Shown here one piece after another: positions 50,622 through 59,540 of a stretch of 64,000 bases of DNA. Under the pieces are notes generated by a model. The model had not been told where the DNA came from, made no database searches, and saw only the letters and a program-made list of their open reading frames with translations. Within the stretch, counting starts at the first letter, position 1. The number at the start of each line of letters is the position of its first letter. A program made the translations under genes and the position numbers. Source of the DNA: Candidatus Bathyarchaeota archaeon (GTDB lineage Archaea; Thermoproteota; Bathyarchaeia; Bathyarchaeales; Bathycorpusculaceae); the NCBI GenBank assembly GCA_026014665.1, contig JAOZHX010000017.1, positions 1 to 64,000 of the forward strand. Reading direction: 5' to 3'.

Positions 50622-52445
50622 TTATTTTCTGGGTTTGCTTGTTGGCTCTTGCTTTTCCGTTTTTTCTGTTTTGGTGTAGTAGTATTCGCCGATTTCCTTC
50701 TGGAACATATCCATCTGTGAACCTTCCTTGTTTACACGTGGCCTAAAGGTAACTGAGTCGCGCCGGAAGGTGATGTTCATTTCTTTGAGGAAAATGTTCA
50801 TGCCTTGCCGCAGAGAGGTCGGTGGGTGAGCCAAGCCGTTTTCTCCGGGGACGCCGTTGAAAACCATAAGTCGATCTGCTATAAAGTCCTGAGTCACTAC
50901 GTCGTGTTCTACTACAAATGCTGGTATGCCGTGTGCTTCGACGACTCGTCGCAGAGTTTTCGCCATTATTAAGCGTTCTTCAACATCAAGGTAAGCGCTC
51001 GGCTCATCAAGCAAAAAAAGATCAGCTTTCCGGCTCAGGCAGGCGGCTATGGCGACTTTCTGGAGTTCTCCCCCGCTGAGTTCCATGATGTTCCTATCCA
51101 TCAACGCTTGGAGTCGCAGGGGCTGGTCGATTTCTGTTTTATACCAGCTAGAGGTGAAATTTTCTTTAGCCACGCTCATGAGTAGTTCTTGAACGGTGCC
51201 TTCATAATCAGGCGATATGCGCTGTGGCTTGTAGCTGACAGTTAACTTGCCCAGCTGACGCTTATCATCAGTTTCCTCGAGCCCAGCTAAAATCTTAACG
51301 AAAGTTGTTTTTCCTATGCCGTTGGGTCCAAGGATACCCACGATTTCGCCGCTTCGAATTTCGCCCGGTTCGATGACAAGCTTAAAGCCTTGGAAAGTCT
51401 TCTCCAGTTTATCCCATTTAAGCAAGGGTGCGCCAACGTTGATGCCTGCGGTTGGAGGTGGCTTCTCATGGAAAACGATAGATTCTTTTCGGAACATGAT
51501 ATTTTCGTCTGAGATGTAGCCTTGCAAGTAAATGTTTATGCCTGTGCGCACTCCATGCACGTGAGAAACTACACCGTAGACTCCTGGTTCACCGTAGTAC
51601 ACGCAGATTTGATCAGAGAGATAATCGATGATTGCTAAGTCGTGTTCAGCTACGATTATGGTTTTATTCTGCTCTTTTAGGTTGCGTATGGCTCGGGCAA
51701 CAACGAGGCGTTGCTTTACGTCTAAGTAGCTTGATGGCTCATCGATAAGGTACACGTCGGCCTCACGACAAAGAGCTGCGGCAACTGCAACACGTTGAAG
51801 TTCGCCTCCACTCAAAATATCCAAGTGTCTGTCCCAGATTTTTTTAAGCTCGAGTTCCTCTGCGATTATTCCAAGCTGTCTCCGCTCATCCACCTTCTCA
51901 AGCAAGTCGCCGACTTTACCTGTAACTGCTTTGGGAATCTTGTCTACGTACTGGGGCTTACTGCTAACCTTGAGGTTTTTCTGGCTGAGCTTTTGAAAGT
52001 ACTCCTGAAGGCTTGAACCCCGATAAAACTGGATGATCTCCCCCCATTCTGGCGGTGAGTCAAATTTTCCAAGGTTAGGCTTTATCTCGCCAGAAAGAAC
52101 CTTAAGCGAGGTGCTCTTCCCGATGCCGTTTTGCCCCAGCAAACCCAGAACTGTTCCAGGGGACGGCGTTGGGAGACGGAAAAGCTTGAAGCTGTTGGCG
52201 CTGAACCTGTGACTGCAATCCTTCTCCAACGCGTCGGGCAAATTAACGATGCTTATAGCTTTGAAGGGGCATTTTTTGACGCATATGCCGCATCCGCTGC
52301 AGAGCGTTTCGGATATTATGGCTTTGTTGCCTTCGACTCGGATGGCTTCCACTCGGCTACGCACCATGGGGCAGTAGCTCACGCAGAGTTGGTTGCATTT
52401 TTTGACTTTACATTTGTCAGCTTCTAATACTGCGATTCGTGTCAT
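50622..52445 (-). CDS. Ribosome recycling ATPase ABCE1 (RNase L inhibitor homologue)
   Basis: ABCE1 splits ribosomes after termination in archaea and eukaryotes. The 607-residue protein has two iron-sulphur clusters in the N-terminus (CKVKKCNQLCVSYCP and CSGCGICVKKCPF), then two nucleotide-binding domains: Walker A GQNGIGKSTSLK with signature LSGGELQRVAVAAALCREAD, and Walker A GPNGIGKTTFVK with signature ELSGGELQKVAIAACLSRKAD. Each is followed by a DEPSSYLD or DEPSAYLD Walker B. The hinge region is present. Full length. Confidence 0.97.
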   Translation of the reverse strand: MTRIAVLEADKCKVKKCNQLCVSYCPMVRSRVEAIRVEGNKAIISETLCSGCGICVKKCPFKAISIVNLPDALEKDCSHRFSANSFKLFRLPTPSPGTVLGLLGQNGIGKSTSLKVLSGEIKPNLGKFDSPPEWGEIIQFYRGSSLQEYFQKLSQKNLKVSSKPQYVDKIPKAVTGKVGDLLEKVDERRQLGIIAEELELKKIWDRHLDILSGGELQRVAVAAALCREADVYLIDEPSSYLDVKQRLVVARAIRNLKEQNKTIIVAEHDLAIIDYLSDQICVYYGEPGVYGVVSHVHGVRTGINIYLQGYISDENIMFRKESIVFHEKPPPTAGINVGAPLLKWDKLEKTFQGFKLVIEPGEIRSGEIVGILGPNGIGKTTFVKILAGLEETDDKRQLGKLTVSYKPQRISPDYEGTVQELLMSVAKENFTSSWYKTEIDQPLRLQALMDRNIMELSGGELQKVAIAACLSRKADLFLLDEPSAYLDVEERLIMAKTLRRVVEAHGIPAFVVEHDVVTQDFIADRLMVFNGVPGENGLAHPPTSLRQGMNIFLKEMNITFRRDSVTFRPRVNKEGSQMDMFQKEIGEYYYTKTEKTEKQEPTSKPRK

Positions 52446-52480
52446 GGTTAAACTTCGTTAAATGAAGTCAACAAGTAAGT

Positions 52481-52490
52481 TATAAATATA
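52481..52490 (-). promoter_or_regulatory. TATA box for ABCE1
   Basis: On the minus strand TATATTTATA lies about 40 bases before the ATG at 52445, so transcription would begin roughly 10-15 bases before it. It separates the acidic micro-ORF from ABCE1, which suggests separate transcripts are possible. Confidence 0.5.
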
Positions 52491-52565
52491 AACCCAAAAA
52501 AGAAGGCTAAAATGCTTCTAACATAAGAAATGACTAAAAGAAAAAGCAATTTTTAGGCGTTTAGT

Positions 52566-52634
52566 TTACCATTCTTCTTCTTCCCATTCTTCATCTTCGC
52601 CTTCTTCCCATTCATCTTCTTCTTCATACACCAT
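52566..52634 (-). CDS. 22-residue acidic tryptophan micro-protein
   Basis: A very short minus-strand frame. It starts at ATG 52634, six bases after a perfect Shine-Dalgarno GGAGGTG at 52641-52647, the best ribosome-binding site near any gene in this part of the window. The peptide begins MVYEEEDEWEEGED. It has three tryptophans at positions 9, 17 and 22, with acidic runs of mostly glutamate between them. No basic residue is present. It precedes ABCE1 on the same strand. It could be a translated regulatory ORF or a real micro-protein; its function is unknown. Confidence 0.5.
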   Translation of the reverse strand: MVYEEEDEWEEGEDEEWEEEEW

Positions 52635-53082
52635 CTTTTTCACCTCCACCTAAAGGCATCTATCCTAGCCTATTCCTGCGTTAGTTTAAACGTTTAGATT
52701 CGTCAAGTGACGTTAAACAATCTCACATGACTAATGCAAAACAGGAGGTTCTCTACTTTTTTACACTAAAATTCGCTTCGTTAATTTTGTTTCTTTATGT
52801 GGTTGTGGCGGTTTTTTGGGTGCCACAAGATGGCTGGTAGGGGCGGTTGCTTTTTGTGTTTGCAACCTTTTTTGTTGTCTGTTTGTTTGTGGGATAAGCG
52901 TTTTTCTTCACATGCTCTGCATGACTCAATGTTGAAAAAGTTGGAGTGTGGGTGTGGTTGCATGTTGAAGGAACCAAGATTGACACATCGAACAGGGGAG
53001 GAAACATGATTATGAAGTTTATTAAATCAACAAGTTTATTTGCTACTCGGCAAATTTTCCATACAAAAAGGAGTTTCTACGA
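52635..53082. other. Intergenic region, no supported gene
   Basis: A 448-base gap between the micro-ORF and the flavodoxin-like gene. Its short frames (for example 52797-53009 plus) are Cys/Trp-rich with no start support. GGAG at 53070-53073 precedes the flavodoxin ATG. The leftward part should contain the micro-ORF promoter. Confidence 0.35.
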
Positions 53083-53646
53083 ATGAGGAAAATATTTAAA
53101 ATATTTATCGTTATATTCGCTACTCTGGTGGTACTTTTTGCAGCCTTTGCAGCAGTGATATTTTTGGACTTGGCAGCTTATGGAGCAACCGCTTCAGAAA
53201 CCTTAACGCCGACTGGAGCCTCGATTGGAAATGCCATAGTCATCTACAATCCGGGGTTAACAGGTGCATCTAAAACCGTTGCGGAAAAAGTCGCTTCAAG
53301 CCTACAAGCAAAAGGCTACACGGTTACTTTGGCAGGCGTAAAAAGCCAAGCAGCAGCCAACACAGCATGGTACAGCATCATAGTTGTGGGTGGACCGGTC
53401 TACGCGGGTGGATTAACCGCTTCAGTCAAGGACACCCTAAGCAACATAGTCATAGCTGACGGAGCAAAAGTAGGTATTTTCGGAAGCGGGCAAGGCGCAA
53501 CCACACCTCAAGACATAATTCAAATCCAGCAATCCCTCCCAACACGCTCAGACTCGGCACTATCCAAGGCTATCATAGTTAAAATCGGCGAGTCTGAAGA
53601 CCTCGATGCAAGAGCCCAAGACTTCGTCAACCAACTTACAGCTTAA
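53083..53646 (+). CDS. Membrane-anchored flavodoxin-like protein
   Basis: A 187-residue protein. Residues 1-35 hold one transmembrane helix (FKIFIVIFATLVVLFAAFAAVIFLDL, in part). The rest is a flavodoxin-like fold: NAIVIYNPGLTGASKTVAEKVAS (phosphate loop region), YSIIVVGGPVYAGGLT, AKVGIFGSGQGA. The FMN phosphate loop normally has T/S-x-T-G-x-T; here NPGLTGASK fits loosely. It may carry electrons at the membrane or be a flavin-free relative. Start ATG 53083 follows AAGGAG. Confidence 0.75.
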   Translation: MRKIFKIFIVIFATLVVLFAAFAAVIFLDLAAYGATASETLTPTGASIGNAIVIYNPGLTGASKTVAEKVASSLQAKGYTVTLAGVKSQAAANTAWYSIIVVGGPVYAGGLTASVKDTLSNIVIADGAKVGIFGSGQGATTPQDIIQIQQSLPTRSDSALSKAIIVKIGESEDLDARAQDFVNQLTA

Positions 53647-53812
53647 GCCTTAGTTGCAGACACAATCTCCGAGCGCCGTTTTTGCATCGTTCCCTTTTCT
53701 GGACAGACACCACCAACATGGGTTCGGAGCTACTGGTCAAGTTAGTTTCACGCGCTAAGTATAATATGTTAAACGTCTATTTGTTAGCATGATTAATAGG
53801 TAGGAACAGAGA

Positions 53813-54331
53813 ATGCCTGAAACAATCAAGGTTTTAGAAATCGATGACCCGCATTTCACAATCAAGCTCTATGAAGACTTACTCCAAATTGACGTAAAAG
53901 GAAGCGTCAAGAATGAAATCGAAGAAGCACTTGAAAATAAACCGGTTCTAAAAGAAACACTCGGCAAGATGCTTGGCATATTTGTTCCCTTGCATATTCG
54001 CTTAATCGACATAGACTCAGTGCATCTTGATGAAACCGGAAAAATCATTGTGCGGCTACCACATCACCGAGATGTTGTAATTGGGCTTGAACGTAAAGAG
54101 GATGCTCAGAAACTCGTGGAAAAACTGAATCAATTGACTATAAAGGCGTTAGATCTAAAAATCAAAGAAGACATTGCGAAGAAACGAGCGGAAAGGAAAC
54201 AAAAAAGAAAATCAAAGGGTGAATCACCAAGCTCCTATGATACTTTTCCATACTACTTCCCTACTGAACAAGTGGATATTGTTGACAAATTCAAACGAAA
54301 AAAAGGAAATAAAAAAAGTAAAGCAAAGTAA
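53813..54331 (+). CDS. Conserved hypothetical archaeal protein with basic C-terminus
   Basis: A 172-residue soluble protein. The first 125 residues form a mixed alpha/beta domain with FTIKLYEDLLQIDVKGSVKN, a helix, LGIFVPLHIRLIDIDSVHLD and KIIVRLPHHRDVVIGLERK. The C-terminal third is very basic (KKRAERKQKRKSKGE and KFKRKKGNKKSKAK) and likely disordered, suggesting contact with nucleic acid. I do not recognise the family. Standalone gene on the plus strand with a GGTAGGAAC-type leader before ATG. Confidence 0.6.
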   Translation: MPETIKVLEIDDPHFTIKLYEDLLQIDVKGSVKNEIEEALENKPVLKETLGKMLGIFVPLHIRLIDIDSVHLDETGKIIVRLPHHRDVVIGLERKEDAQKLVEKLNQLTIKALDLKIKEDIAKKRAERKQKRKSKGESPSSYDTFPYYFPTEQVDIVDKFKRKKGNKKSKAK

Positions 54332-54501
54332 ATCAAATTATTTTAATTCTTAAAGCCCTCCTTTGCTCTCATAAAAGTCGCCAAATCGGCTTTTTTTTAT
54401 GATTTAAAACAACAATTTCGCTTTGATTTTGAAGCTGTTTATTTCTGTTTTTATTTTTTAAAAACAGTTTCCATTGAGATAAACAAAAATAATTGGTCGT
54501 G

Positions 54502-54684
54502 TTAAGTTTTTTCAAATGTTATATTCAAAGCTATCGGTCCGCTTAGTTTTTGTATGGCGCCCTCATGAAGTTTGCTGTTCTTGCTTTTTTGTGAGTTTTC
54601 TTCTAACTTTTCAAGTGTCATCGACCAGTTAAGAAAGCAATCCCAGAGCAAACTCGTTTCTTTTTGGTTTTGAGGATTATTCAT
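54502..54684 (-). CDS. Small protein coupled to the dienelactone hydrolase gene
   Basis: A 60-residue protein. The start ATG at 54684 overlaps the stop of the upstream hydrolase gene as ATGA, a usual sign of coupled translation; a longer frame from 54732 would overlap the hydrolase by 52 bases and is less likely. The sequence (NNPQNQKETSLLWDCFL) and the rest are helical and polar with a hydrophobic C-terminus. No family recognised. Confidence 0.5.
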   Translation of the reverse strand: MNNPQNQKETSLLWDCFLNWSMTLEKLEENSQKSKNSKLHEGAIQKLSGPIALNITFEKT

Positions 54685-55487
54685 TGTTTCGCCTTGAGAT
54701 TTTTGTGGAAAAAGGCTAAAGTCATAATCCATGCATCTTGTGCAGCAGCTTTGTTGTATGAAGGTCTTGTTTCGTTGAAAAAAGCGTGTTGCGTTCCTTG
54801 ATAGATTTTCATTTGAAAGGTCTTTTTATATCTTATAATACTTTCTACAAGTGCCGGGACGCCGCTCGTTATCCTCTGGTCTTCTCCTGCATAGACCGCA
54901 AATATAGGTCCATTAATCTTGGCGACAGCGTCGAGGGGCTTTGGGTTTGCACCGTAGAATGGAACCACAGCGTTGAATGGATACTCGGTAGCAAGCTGGT
55001 AGGTTAATCCGCCGCCTAAGCAGAAACCAGTAACTCCAAGTCTATCCGTATCTGTGTTGTCTAAGCTTTTCGCATAGCTTAGGCAGAAAAGCAGGTCCTT
55101 TATCATTACTTTCTCTGCTTCTTCCCTTCCTGTAAAGAAATAGTTTACTACTCTGTGGTCTTTTGGGGGCAAGCTTTCCATCATACTTCTAATTGCTGTT
55201 GGGTCGTTGCGTTTTTCCGGAGGAATTTGCCATATGCGCATCATGGCTTTTTCGATTGCTTGTTCGGTTAAATCTTTCTCTCGGCTAAACAGGTGCGGCG
55301 CTATGGTGACGAAGCCTTGCTGTGCATACTGGTCAGCAACGTGTTTAATCTGCTGGTTGAGTCCCCAGGCTTCATGGACTAAAATGATTGTTGGTTGTTT
55401 ACCCTCTAAAACAGGTTCAGCAACATAGGCTGTTATGTCGACGTCATCAAAAGACTTGAAAGCTATGGTTCGCGTTAAAAAATCCAT
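54681..55487 (-). CDS. Dienelactone hydrolase family protein
   Basis: A 268-residue alpha/beta-hydrolase of the dienelactone-hydrolase type. It begins ITAYVAEPVLEGKQPTIILVHEAWGLNQQIKHVADQ (in parts), with the catalytic cysteine in GVTGFCLGGGLTYQLA, an Asp in YAGEDQRI, and His in IYQGTQHAFFNETR. These cytosolic enzymes open lactone rings or cleave activated esters. Substrate unknown. It follows a secreted COG4315-like gene by 11 bases on the same strand and overlaps the small downstream gene by 4. Confidence 0.9.
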   Translation of the reverse strand: MDFLTRTIAFKSFDDVDITAYVAEPVLEGKQPTIILVHEAWGLNQQIKHVADQYAQQGFVTIAPHLFSREKDLTEQAIEKAMMRIWQIPPEKRNDPTAIRSMMESLPPKDHRVVNYFFTGREEAEKVMIKDLLFCLSYAKSLDNTDTDRLGVTGFCLGGGLTYQLATEYPFNAVVPFYGANPKPLDAVAKINGPIFAVYAGEDQRITSGVPALVESIIRYKKTFQMKIYQGTQHAFFNETRPSYNKAAAQDAWIMTLAFFHKNLKAKQ

Positions 55488-55498
55488 AGAAGATCAAG

Positions 55499-56521
55499 TT
55501 ATACTTTTACGTGTGAAATATTTAACTCTCTGTCATCGCTGCTTCTGATGTCTTTACAGCTTTGCGGCTTACAAAAAGCCGATAATCGGACTTTAGTGGT
55601 GTACTTTTTGGTGTAAAATTGTCTTTTTCGGGTCAAAATTAATGTCAATGCACTTACTGCACCAATGAGAATCGCGGCTATCATTGTTGATACCTCTGGA
55701 ATGGTAGGAGTCGGAGTAGGCGAGGGCGTAGGCGTAGGACTTGGCGAAGCAGTCATGGCGTACCATAGATTAAGCAAGCCTTGACCATTGGCATCTCCTG
55801 GCTTAGTATCATTGTAAAAATAATGCAAGGGCCACCCCAGGTACGTGGTTTCGTTAGAGCCGTCAGGCAAAGTAATGACTGAGAAATCTGTAGCGTTAAG
55901 GTATGTCGGGTAAACTGGAATTTGAGCGTTAAACGGTGGCCAGTTTTTAGTTAGTAAGGCGGATGTTGCAGCGCTCTTTCCGCTTCCAGGTGTATCATTT
56001 AAAAATCTATATAAAGTGAATCCATGATTGTCTGTCAGGTAGAGTCCTCCAACGTCTGCTTTATTAGCTAACATCACCGTATAAGAGGGATTCATGACCC
56101 ACCAGATGTTAAGGTATCCTTGGCCGTTGATTTGCCCAGAAGCTGTATCGTTATTAAAGTAGTAAAGAGGCCAACCACGGTAAGTAGTCTGGTTTTGTCC
56201 ATTTGCGCCAATAATCGTGTTGAAGTCTGACACGTTAATTGGAATAGACTGATCTGGTTGAATCGTAATGGTGGGGGCGTAGAAGGGTGTCCAAATAGCA
56301 AGCCCTGCAGGGGTTAAACTGCTGTTTCCGCCGCTAGGAACATCATTCGCAAAATAATAGAGCGCTCTTCCAGTTGGGCCTTCAAGGTAGAATCCTACGG
56401 TACCCGAGTATCCGAGTTGTATCGAAGGGTTATATGTCGATTGAGCCGAAGTTAAGGCTACAGAAAAGCTGCCGGCAGCAATAGCAACTATCATGATAAC
56501 GGCAATAAATTTCGGGGTCAA
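55499..56521 (-). CDS. Secreted COG4315-type repeat protein with C-terminal anchor
   Basis: A 340-residue exported protein. Residues 1-27 are a signal peptide. Four related segments follow, with YFANDVPSGG, YYFNNDTASGQ, YRFLNDTPGSGK and HYFYNDTKPGD, each the Y-x-F/Y-x-x-D core of COG4315-type secreted repeats. A Thr/Pro/Ser stalk leads to IPEVSTMIAAILIGAVSAL, a transmembrane helix with a PEV-type lead that resembles archaeosortase-type signals, and RKR after it. The last 40 residues are a polar tail, which would be unusual for a sorting signal. Confidence 0.75.
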   Translation of the reverse strand: MTPKFIAVIMIVAIAAGSFSVALTSAQSTYNPSIQLGYSGTVGFYLEGPTGRALYYFANDVPSGGNSSLTPAGLAIWTPFYAPTITIQPDQSIPINVSDFNTIIGANGQNQTTYRGWPLYYFNNDTASGQINGQGYLNIWWVMNPSYTVMLANKADVGGLYLTDNHGFTLYRFLNDTPGSGKSAATSALLTKNWPPFNAQIPVYPTYLNATDFSVITLPDGSNETTYLGWPLHYFYNDTKPGDANGQGLLNLWYAMTASPSPTPTPSPTPTPTIPEVSTMIAAILIGAVSALTLILTRKRQFYTKKYTTKVRLSAFCKPQSCKDIRSSDDRELNISHVKV

Positions 56522-56601
56522 ATCAAAAACACCTACTTCTTTTTTAGTTTGAACAATAAGTTAAACGTTTGTTGATGGTATGGGAAGTGTTAAGTGCCGT
56601 G

Positions 56602-56627
56602 GGCGCTCACGCCATACCATGAGCGCC
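56602..56627 (+). promoter_or_regulatory. Hairpin over the IS110 transposase start codon
   Basis: GGCGCTCA (56602-56609) and TGAGCGCC (56620-56627) form a perfect 8-base stem around a 10-base loop. The ATG at 56619-56621 lies at the base of its 3' arm, so a folded mRNA would hide the start. It could limit transposase translation, or form part of the guide (bridge) RNA of IS110-type elements. Confidence 0.55.
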
Positions 56628-57608
56628 TTAGTGTGTGGGTTGGATGTGCATAAGGATAGCACTTATGCGACTATTTTGAACGCTGAAGGAAAGCTTGTAG
56701 ATCAAACAAGAATGGAAAATGAGAAAGTAGCGTCTTATCTGTCACAGCATAGAGTTGGAAAAGTTGCCATGGAATCCTCGACAGCTGTCGCCCCACTCTA
56801 TCGCCAGCTAAAAAGGGAAGGCTTTGATGCTGTGGTTTCTCATCCAAAAAAGACGAAGTTGATTGCTGAGGCTAAAATTAAAAGCGATAGAGTAGACTCT
56901 AAAGCTATTGCACAGCTGCTAAGGATGGATTGGTTGCCGCTATCATATGTACCTGATGAGGTAGTAGGGGCTTTACGTGAGAAGGTTCGAAGACGAGCTT
57001 TTCTAGTGAGGGAAAGGGTCAAGCTTAGGGTGAAGATTAAGAGCTATTTGACTTATCAGGGGTTGAAGTGGCCAGAGGGTCATGGATTGTGGACTAAGAA
57101 TGGGCTGGTTTGGCTACGTGGCCTAAATTTGCCTCCAGTCGAATCGTACCTTAGATTGATAGATGGTTTGGGTGAAGAAATCAAACTGCTTTCTAAGGAA
57201 TTGCAAAATGAAGCGAAAGAGGATGAGGATGTTAGACTTTTGATGACTATTCCAGGCATTGGCTACTACTCAGCGCTTTTGGTGAAGAGTGAGATTGGTG
57301 ATATTGGTCGTTTTCCGTTTGCTGAGAAGCTTTGCAGCTATGCCGGGTTGGTGCCATCAACTTACCAGTCTGGAGGTATGGTTCGTCATGGAAACATTAC
57401 CAAGGAGGGTAGTCGGTGGCTGCGTTGGATTATGATTGAGTGCGCTTCTACGCATGTGGCTAAGTATGATACTTGGATTAGTCGGTCTTATCGTTGCCTT
57501 GCTGGGAGGAAGGGAAGGAATACAGCTAGGGTAGCAGCGGCTAGGAAGCTGTTGGTGGTTTGCTACTCTGTGCTTAGGCATAAGAAGCCGTTTTATGATC
57601 AACCTTGA
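56619..57608 (+). CDS. IS110-family transposase
   Basis: A transposase of 329 residues from ATG 56619; an upstream ATG at 56580 would add 13 residues. The N-terminal DEDD RuvC-like domain has CGLDVHKDSTYATIL, Glu in VAMESSTAV, and KSDRVDSKAIAQLLRMDW. The C-terminal Transposase_20 domain has LLMTIPGIGYYSALLVKSEIGDIGRF and the serine region TYQSGGMVRHGNITKEGSRW. The frame is intact. The start codon is inside a hairpin. Confidence 0.93.
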   Translation: MSALVCGLDVHKDSTYATILNAEGKLVDQTRMENEKVASYLSQHRVGKVAMESSTAVAPLYRQLKREGFDAVVSHPKKTKLIAEAKIKSDRVDSKAIAQLLRMDWLPLSYVPDEVVGALREKVRRRAFLVRERVKLRVKIKSYLTYQGLKWPEGHGLWTKNGLVWLRGLNLPPVESYLRLIDGLGEEIKLLSKELQNEAKEDEDVRLLMTIPGIGYYSALLVKSEIGDIGRFPFAEKLCSYAGLVPSTYQSGGMVRHGNITKEGSRWLRWIMIECASTHVAKYDTWISRSYRCLAGRKGRNTARVAAARKLLVVCYSVLRHKKPFYDQP

Positions 57609-57743
57609 CTCTGCTTTCACCGTGTAGAACTGTCCCTTGATTGTGGACGTGTTGTTGATTGATGAAGGGTTGAATGCGTTGCCATATTGCCTCTTTGGTG
57701 TGGGCGGATAGGTGTTTGCCTTTGTCGTCAACTATGAAGGAAA

Positions 57744-59540
57744 GAATTAGTGGAATTGGAGGAAGCTGAGGAAAGAAAAGGTCAAATAATTAAACTTCAC
57801 ATAGGTGTCTTTACAAGTATTCTAATACCTCTCTTCTTAATTTTAATTTTTATTTCAGAAAAATATCATAAGCAAGAATTTAAGAGGATAGCTCTAACGA
57901 AAACAAATCAGTCTCTGATGACGGGTTTATTTTTAACAGTGATAATTACGATTTTATTCTTTCTCCCACTATTGAGAGAGACTTCGCTATATTTCATTTT
58001 GCCTTCATTCAGCATTGGCGTTCTGATGCTGATACTTTTCTTATTCCCATTTTACAGAAAATACAGGTTTGCTATAATCCTATTGATTATATTTCTACAC
58101 TTAAACATACTATACACGTGGCCTTCAGGTATTATGATAACCGAGCGGTCGGCTGCATTTGCTAAACTATCCTTGTCTGGATCATGGAATCCCGACTGGA
58201 AACTTCTTAATCCCTATTACAACCCATTCCCCATGGATATTGGTTTATTTTCAATCGTGTCGGAAATAACATCAATCATCCCAATAAGTGCATTACTCGA
58301 TTGGATTATAGGAGTACTTTTCGTTATAGCTTTTGATCTCATTCTATACTCTTTAATTAAACAAATTTCCGGAAGCTGGAGAGTGGGAATTTTTGGTGTT
58401 ATTCTATTTGTTTTTACACCTCCAGCACGTATTAACGCACAACCCTAGTGGCTTTCCATATTTTGCCTTCTAGTTTCCTTGCTATTCATGGTTAAGATTC
58501 TTACTGGGAATCCCTCAATAGCAAACATAGTTATCGCTAATGTAAGTTATATGGTTGCAATATTCACCCATGCTGTTGCCACATTAGGAATATTTGTTCT
58601 TTTAGGCATATTAGTCGGTATCTGCTTCATGAGCAAAGTCAAAAAAGTGGAATTAAGCTGTCTTTTTAAAAGCTCACTTCTCCAAGTAACCATTGTTATG
58701 CTTGTAGTTATGACACTTGCAAGGTGGGTTTACGTAGCAGGCGTTATGGAAAGTTTAATCGCTACCATAAAATCTTTTACAATGGAGTTGATGGGTTATC
58801 GCCCAGAAGGGTTATTCACACAATATACACCATTATACGATCAATTTGTCTCGCCCTTTAATGCGTATGCGTGGAGTATCCCTGTATCTATGGGGTCTGC
58901 CCTGATCCTTTACTACCTTATTAGTAAAAAATCTTTGAAGTCAACCATGGGCGTTCTTGTAACGTCAATGTATTTTGCTGGAAGTGTTTTCCTATTGATA
59001 GGCTTTATAGGTGGATACTTTGTTTCGCATGTAGGTTTTCAACGTTACTTTGGCTATCCATCCTTCATATTTTTAATACCTGCCGCAGCGTTATTATGCG
59101 TGCAACTCTTGAAGTCATCAAAGAGTTTAGGAATACTCATCATACTATTAATGATTTTTCAAGCTGGGGTAGCAATGACTGATCCTGCCATATCCCCTCA
59201 GCTTTATAGGGAAAGAAAATCAGTAGACGCGGCAAGTTCAAAAGACTATATTGAGACATGTTTTCTATCCAATTATCTCCCTGCAGGCAAGTCGATTGTA
59301 GCGCCATATGAGGTGTTGGTATCTTTTAATTATTTAGCGATCACCCAGGGCACAACTATTATCGCCTATTCTGGGTCACTAAAAATCCACCGAATAATGA
59401 TTAATAAAGTAGTTGCTGAAAATGAAGTTTCACAAGAAATCATGTATATATGGTCGCCTGAAATCAAAACACAAGTGACTGAAGAATTATTGAATGTTGT
59501 TTATGATAGCGGAAGACATATAGCATTTGAATCAGGTTGA
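57744..59540 (+). pseudogene. Multi-span membrane protein of a glycan cluster, split by an amber codon
   Basis: Two long frames in the same reading phase are separated only by TAG at 58446-58448. The first part (about 230 residues) has several helices and LSLSGSWNPDWKLLNPYYNPFPMDIGLFS; the second (about 360 residues) continues WLSIFCLLVSLLFMVKILTG with further helices and a soluble end. Together about 600 residues, like GT39/GT83-type or dolichyl-phosphate-sugar mannosyltransferase-like proteins of archaeal surface-glycan clusters. CAG to TAG in INAQP-x-WLSIF is the simplest cause. Start near GTG 57744 or TTG 57750. TAG is used as an ordinary stop elsewhere in the window. Confidence 0.65.

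Larger units (their letters stand above)
56580..57608 (+). mobile_element. IS110-family insertion sequence, approximate extent
   Basis: The transposase gene and at least its adjoining regions are present, but IS110 elements lack terminal inverted repeats, so their ends cannot be fixed by reading. The true left end is likely upstream of 56580 and the right end within 57609-57750. The element separates the secreted-protein gene from the AT-rich glycan cluster. Confidence 0.6.

Noticed and set aside
52797-53009. 70-codon plus-strand frame rich in Cys and Trp, with overlapping minus frames
   Set aside because: Composition looks like a translated G/T-rich spacer; no ribosome-binding site and no family.
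58446-58448. TAG as pyrrolysine codon
   Set aside because: Several unrelated genes in the window end in TAG, and the flanking residues fit a Gln-to-stop change; recoding is not needed.
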